Source: Adiantum capillus-veneris | Taxonomy: Eukaryota; Streptophyta; Polypodiopsida; Polypodiales; Pteridaceae | Assembly (NCBI GenBank): GCA_014529385.2 | Contig: CM043971.1 | Span: forward strand, 27,444,769-27,508,768 | Length of the DNA: 64,000 nt | Direction of reading: 5' to 3' | Shown here: piece by piece, positions 60,200 to 64,000 of the stretch | Layout: every line of letters starts with the position of its first letter | Numbering within the stretch: position 1 is the stretch's first letter | Translations under genes and position numbers: made by a program | Notes under the pieces: generated by a model | Seen by the model: the letters and a program-made list of their open reading frames with translations, nothing else | What the model was told of the DNA's origin: nothing | Database searches by the model: none

Positions 60200-60255
60200 G
60201 AGATAGATAGATAGATAGATAGATTTTATTATCGTCCTCGGAGGTCAAATATGAC

Positions 60256-61110
60256 CTATGGGACCAAAGTTACATGTGATGTAGTATGTGTACGGCTGAT
60301 GAGTGACTCTCGATGCTCCAAAATTGTAGTGATGAGAGTCGCAATGGAGAGCCCACACTTTGGCTGGGAGAGGAAAGTGTGTAGGTCTAAGTTATGGCTG
60401 AAAATGTGAGAGAAGCAAGTTCGGATGTGATCAAAAGCTGAGCACTCTAGTAGTGTGTGGTACTCAGACTCTCGAACTTGCAGTGAGCATAATGTGCACA
60501 ATCAATTTGACTCTTCTCCATTGCCCCAATGCCCTATCTCGCATCGAAGGAAATGGGAGCTAAGCCGAATTGCTGCGATAGTGCGTATCGCGGACAAGGG
60601 AATAGGCTCAAGCATGTAAGTGTGAGTACGGTTTCCTCTCTCAGCGAAGAACATGGTTTTGTAGTTGGGGGCAATATAGGTGGTGTAATGTATGAAGCGT
60701 GACCCACCGGATTTCTCCCAAGCCGTAATACATTGGCGTTGTAGAAAAGCTTCATTCACTTGAGAGTCAATTGAAGCATCATGTAGCAAGTGTAATGCAT
60801 CCCATCTCCCAAACCACTTCTTTATGTCTTGCATCCATCCCGTGCTCAAGATCTTGCTTTTATGCGTCTTTTGAACTTTTTTGCTTGCTTCCCATGCAAT
60901 TGTAGGAAGTCGATGTGAGGGGTTTTGACGCATCTTTATCATGTACTCCACAACCCTTTCCATGCCCATAACCTCAATTGGAAGAGATCCCGACTCAAGA
61001 AGTAGGAGCATATATGGTGTTTGTGTCTTAACTTGGAGAAAGTTTGTAAGAAAACGCTTTTGGACATTCTCAAACTCTTTCCAAGTAGACTTTGAGATGC
61101 TCCCACCCAC
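60256..61110 (-). pseudogene. LINE ORF2 C-terminal region
   Basis: The frame 61,110-60,505 continues the RT protein after a one-base shift at 61,110 (KSTWKEFENVQKRFLTNFLQ and LPIEVMGMERVVEYMIKM). After an in-frame TGA (60,502-60,504) the same frame proceeds with CTLCSLQVRESEYHTLLEC, a Cys/His zinc-binding segment typical of LINE C-termini. It ends at about 60,256. Confidence 0.85.
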
Positions 61111-62786
61111 ACTTCAACTCCATAAAGAAGAACCGGTGTCACCAATGCATCAAAAAGATACTTCTTGAGAACCCAACACTTGATGTTTCCCGCATTACAC
61201 ATGTTCTCAAATGCATAATATGCTCTCTTTCCCGCTTCCAAACGACGCATAGCACATTCATGCCACTTGTGATTGGATGGAACCTCAAGGCCAAGGTACT
61301 TAAAGCTCTCAACAACTTCAAGTGTCTCGTTGTTGTACACAATGCATGGCTTCTCCTTATGGTTGGTTTTCACAAGCATAACCTTTGTTTTGGATTCATT
61401 TACAATCATCCCACTATGCAAGCAAAAGTTCTCAAGGACAACCATAAGCTTTTGTACATCTTCTAAAGTGTGTGCTAGAAGCACTACATCATCCGCATAC
61501 AACAAAAGCATGATTACTGCATTGCAAATAGTGACCTCTTCAATGCCTTCTTCTTGCATAAAGTCAAGTACCATTTTTTCCAATTGATCGATGCATAGAC
61601 CAAAGAGAGTTGGTGACAATGGACATCCTTGTTTAACCCCAATAGTGCTTACAAAAATTTCTGAAATTTCTCTTCCCATGCGCAATTGACAAATCACCTT
61701 CTCATAGATTCGAGAAACCGCAAGCATAAACTCACTTGGCACTTGGAGTTCTTCCATCCTTCTCCACAAATTGTTACGTGGAATCATATCAAAGGCTTTC
61801 TTAAAGTCCACAAAACAACAATACAATCGCTTGCCTTTCAACCGACTTTCCTCCATGAGAACACGAAGAGTGACAAGATGATCAATGGTGCTATGGCATC
61901 GACGAAAACCTGCTTGTCCCTTTGCACGCTTGTCATTCTCTTCAGCACAATCACTCAATTTCATCTCCATTATGCACCCAAATAACTTTGCCATAAGAGA
62001 CCCAATCATTATAGTCCGGTAGTTGCTTACATTCTTTACATCCCCCGCTTTATGCAAAGGCTTAACCCAATTAGTACTCCAATCATAAGGCATACCATGT
62101 TGAAGTGCAAGGTTGAACATATCACACATCCACTCATGGGTAAAATCTCCCGTCCATTTGATCATCTCCGGCTTGATACCTTGAAGATCTCCCGCTTTGC
62201 GAGTGGCCAACTTTTTAAGCCCACCGCATACATCCTCAATAGTAAAAAAAGACGGCATACATGGGAGTGAACCATAAAATGGCATTTTTTCAGTATTTTC
62301 TTGCTCATATAATTGCCTACAATGTGTGTACATATCCACTAGACTCAAGTTACCAAAATTCTCAACCCGCTTGCCTCTCAAGTTTCTCCAAAATCTTCCA
62401 CATGCATGTGCCTTTTCTTGGACTTGAAATTCTTGTTGCTTTACTTCCCATCTTCTTCTCTTCTTTTGAATCAATGCCTTGTATGTATGCAAATGACTTT
62501 GATAGTTGTCTTTGTCCATAGTTGCATCAAGCTTTATCAAGGACTTTGGAGCATCTTGACATTCTTTATCAAACCACCTTTTGCGTGATCTATCTTTGTT
62601 GATACCATGGAGATGCTTTATGGAAAAGCATTCTTCCGTACAAGAACAAATAGCTTTCTTGAAAGCTTCCCATTTAGTTTCCAATGGTGCATCACATTGA
62701 AGCTTTGTCATCCATAATTTTTGCTCAACCATTTCAATGTTCTGTGTGCTTTGTGCTTGTCTTGTGTAGCTCTCTTGCATCCTCAT
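60939..62786 (-). pseudogene. LINE ORF2 reverse transcriptase
   Basis: 615 open codons. RT motifs in order: KPEMIKWTGDF; NWVKPLHKAGDVKNVSNYRT; GQAGFRRCHSTIDHL; YCCFVDFKKAFDMIPRNNLW (first catalytic Asp); GVKQGCPLSPTLFGLCID; and MLLLYADDVVLLAHT (YADD box). SFKYLGLEV follows. All catalytic Asp residues are kept. The N-terminal part (62,786-62,300) is the usual linker with KRWFDKECQDAPKSL. Separated from the endonuclease by a frameshift near 62,790, and the last ~55 codons after 61,110 are out of frame. Confidence 0.92.
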
Positions 62787-62799
62787 TCTTTACATGGTA

Positions 62800-63708
62800 T
62801 TACATTGGTGCCCGTTTGAAATCCATACAAAGTGATAACTTCTCTTTCCTTTGGCTGAGATTATCATGCTTAGTTGCTTCTCCACATGAAAGGTCAATAC
62901 ATAAGGTGCGATGGTCGGATTCCGGGGTCCATTGACCAAACATAAAACTCTTTATGCGATACATGATGGCTTCAGAGAGTAGCATATAGTCAATCACACT
63001 ATCCCCATTATGTCTTCTACATGTAAATCCATTGGTTCCACTCCACAAAGATACACCATTGGCAATGAGCATACCCGTGCTATTACACATGTGTAAAAGT
63101 AACTTTCCATAGTGATCCGGCTCTTTCTCATCCATTGAAGTACGATCATACAAGTGAACTTCCTCCAACTCCCTTGAAATGTATGGCATATCAAATTGTT
63201 GAGTATCATGTTGCAATGTTTTTGTGCGAGCATTCATATCCCCAAATACAATAACATCACCTTCACCTTTGAAATAAGCAATGTCCTCTTCCAAGTCAGA
63301 AAATGGTTGATCTCTATCCATGCAAGCATAAAAGGGAGAATCATGATGAGGAATGTAGCAACCGGCTACAAAAATGGGTGCTCTTTTTGGTGTCATAATT
63401 TTCAGCCATACATAACGTTTGTACTTGTCATCTTTCACAATTGATACAAAATCTTCCAATCCTTTCTTAACCATACATGCTAACCCTCCTTGTCGTCTTC
63501 GTTGCTTGAGATTCTTTGACCACATCAATGAATGTACATTGTAATCCTCCAAGCCGTTAATCCTTTGTGTATCATGCTCCCAAGTTTCAACAAGAAGTAC
63601 AACATCGGCTTTGCTTGTTAGTTCATCAATGCCAACCCCCGCATTCCATGGGTATCCATTACAATTCCAAAAGCATATTTTCAATTGTAACTCGGCCTCA
63701 TAGGTCAC
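62800..63708 (-). pseudogene. LINE ORF2 endonuclease (APE-like)
   Basis: 302 codons of exonuclease-endonuclease-phosphatase fold, which nicks target DNA. Catalytic motifs seen are FWNCNG (Asn), VETWEHD (Glu), FGDMNART (Asp and Asn), SVIDYMLLS and ESDHRTL (Asp, His). The domain looks intact. It is the N-terminal half of ORF2, but its frame ends at a TAA at about 62,800, one frame away from the reverse transcriptase. Confidence 0.92.
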
Positions 63709-63717
63709 GCATCCCTA

Positions 63718-64000
63718 TTTGCTTGAGAGACTTGCCTCCTCCTTGGGCACTTTTTCTTCATGAGAGATTTCCTTGTTTTTATTATTCTTTTCCTCATATG
63801 CCTTGCGACGCATATTTTGTTGCTTAATAGTGCGATCTTCACATACAAAACATTTTGTATTCCTCAAATAGATCCAACTATTATCAAGGGTAATCTTTCA
63901 CTTGGTCTCATCCGGCATGGTGCATACAATTGACCATTCTCCCGAGCGAGGAGCTCCTTGCTTCCCCACTCTATGTGCTCCATAGACCATAACTCCGGAC
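63718..64000 (-). pseudogene. LINE upstream ORF, C-terminal end
   Basis: Minus-strand coding with HRVGKQGAPRSGEW, CTMPDETK, an in-frame TGA near 63,900, then SWIYLRNTKCFVCEDRTIKQ (a Cys pair) and a Lys/Glu-rich end. It is probably ORF1 or the start of the polyprotein. Cut by the window edge. Confidence 0.6.

Larger units (their letters stand above)
60200..64000 (-). mobile_element. LINE (non-LTR retrotransposon), damaged, 5' end outside window
   Basis: Minus-strand order is ORF1 end, endonuclease, reverse transcriptase, C-terminal Cys/His segment, and a 3' tail of (ATCT)n (60,200-60,223 on plus, GATA repeats). It sits in the GA repeat of CACTA copy 3. ORF2 is broken by frameshifts near 62,790 and 61,110 and a stop at 60,502-60,504. 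The 5' end lies beyond 64,000. Confidence 0.9.

Overview
The window is nuclear DNA of a land plant and consists almost entirely of decayed, nested transposable elements. I found no intact host gene, no tRNA or rRNA gene, no CRISPR array and nothing prokaryotic. Elements present are Ty1/copia and Ty3/gypsy retrotransposons, non-coding short-LTR retrotransposons, CACTA (En/Spm) DNA transposons, a LINE, two palindromic LTR-derived insertions, satellite-like arrays and very long (CT)n/(GA)n tracts. The style of the LINE, a DUF7869-type transposase-like protein and the gypsy reverse transcriptase (VCVDYKPLN) make me favour a large-genome seed-free vascular plant such as a fern. That assignment is an inference.

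Region 1-20,965 is a five-level nest in which each insertion event can be read from its target-site duplication (TSD). A minus-strand gypsy element (gag-protease 19,424-20,965, reverse transcriptase 1-400) is split by a plus-strand copia element (401-19,423, TSD TTCAG/TTCAA). That copia is split, in its protease region, by a non-coding short-LTR element A (2,563-16,223, TSD TATTA). A is split, inside its own minisatellite, by an inverted member of the same family, B (4,001-15,016, TSD GCCAT). B carries in its 3' LTR an 8.26-kb CACTA transposon (4,080-12,337, TSD ATA) with a TNP2-like gene and a Transposase_24-like gene, both on the minus strand and both broken.

Region 20,966-30,203 holds a DUF7869-type pseudogene (one stop, one homopolymer frameshift), a gene-poor stretch, and a left-truncated second CACTA copy. 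Region 30,204-45,270 is built from copies of a roughly 3-kb non-coding repeat R (three here, a fourth at 56,040) that carries a 162-bp copia-type LTR plus primer-binding site, a minus-strand copia 3' end, and a plus-strand gypsy (38,405 to about 42,600) interrupted by an 849-bp palindromic insertion.

Region 45,270-53,045 has a gypsy LTR with its primer-binding site, the longest CT tract, a Transposase_24-like remnant split by a second palindromic insertion (853 bp, TSD GGCCA), a (GGTTAT)n tract, and CACTA-like subterminal repeats flanking an inverted copia gag fragment. Region 53,046-64,000 holds two more A-family copies, an unidentified minus-strand coding remnant, the fourth R copy, an RNase H-like pseudogene, a third CACTA fragment and a broken minus-strand LINE that runs off the right edge.

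The autonomous elements are all broken by stops, frameshifts or internal deletions. The non-coding elements (A/B/C/D and the R-associated LTRs) keep LTRs, TSDs and a methionine-tRNA primer-binding site, so they were presumably mobilised by copia proteins supplied elsewhere.
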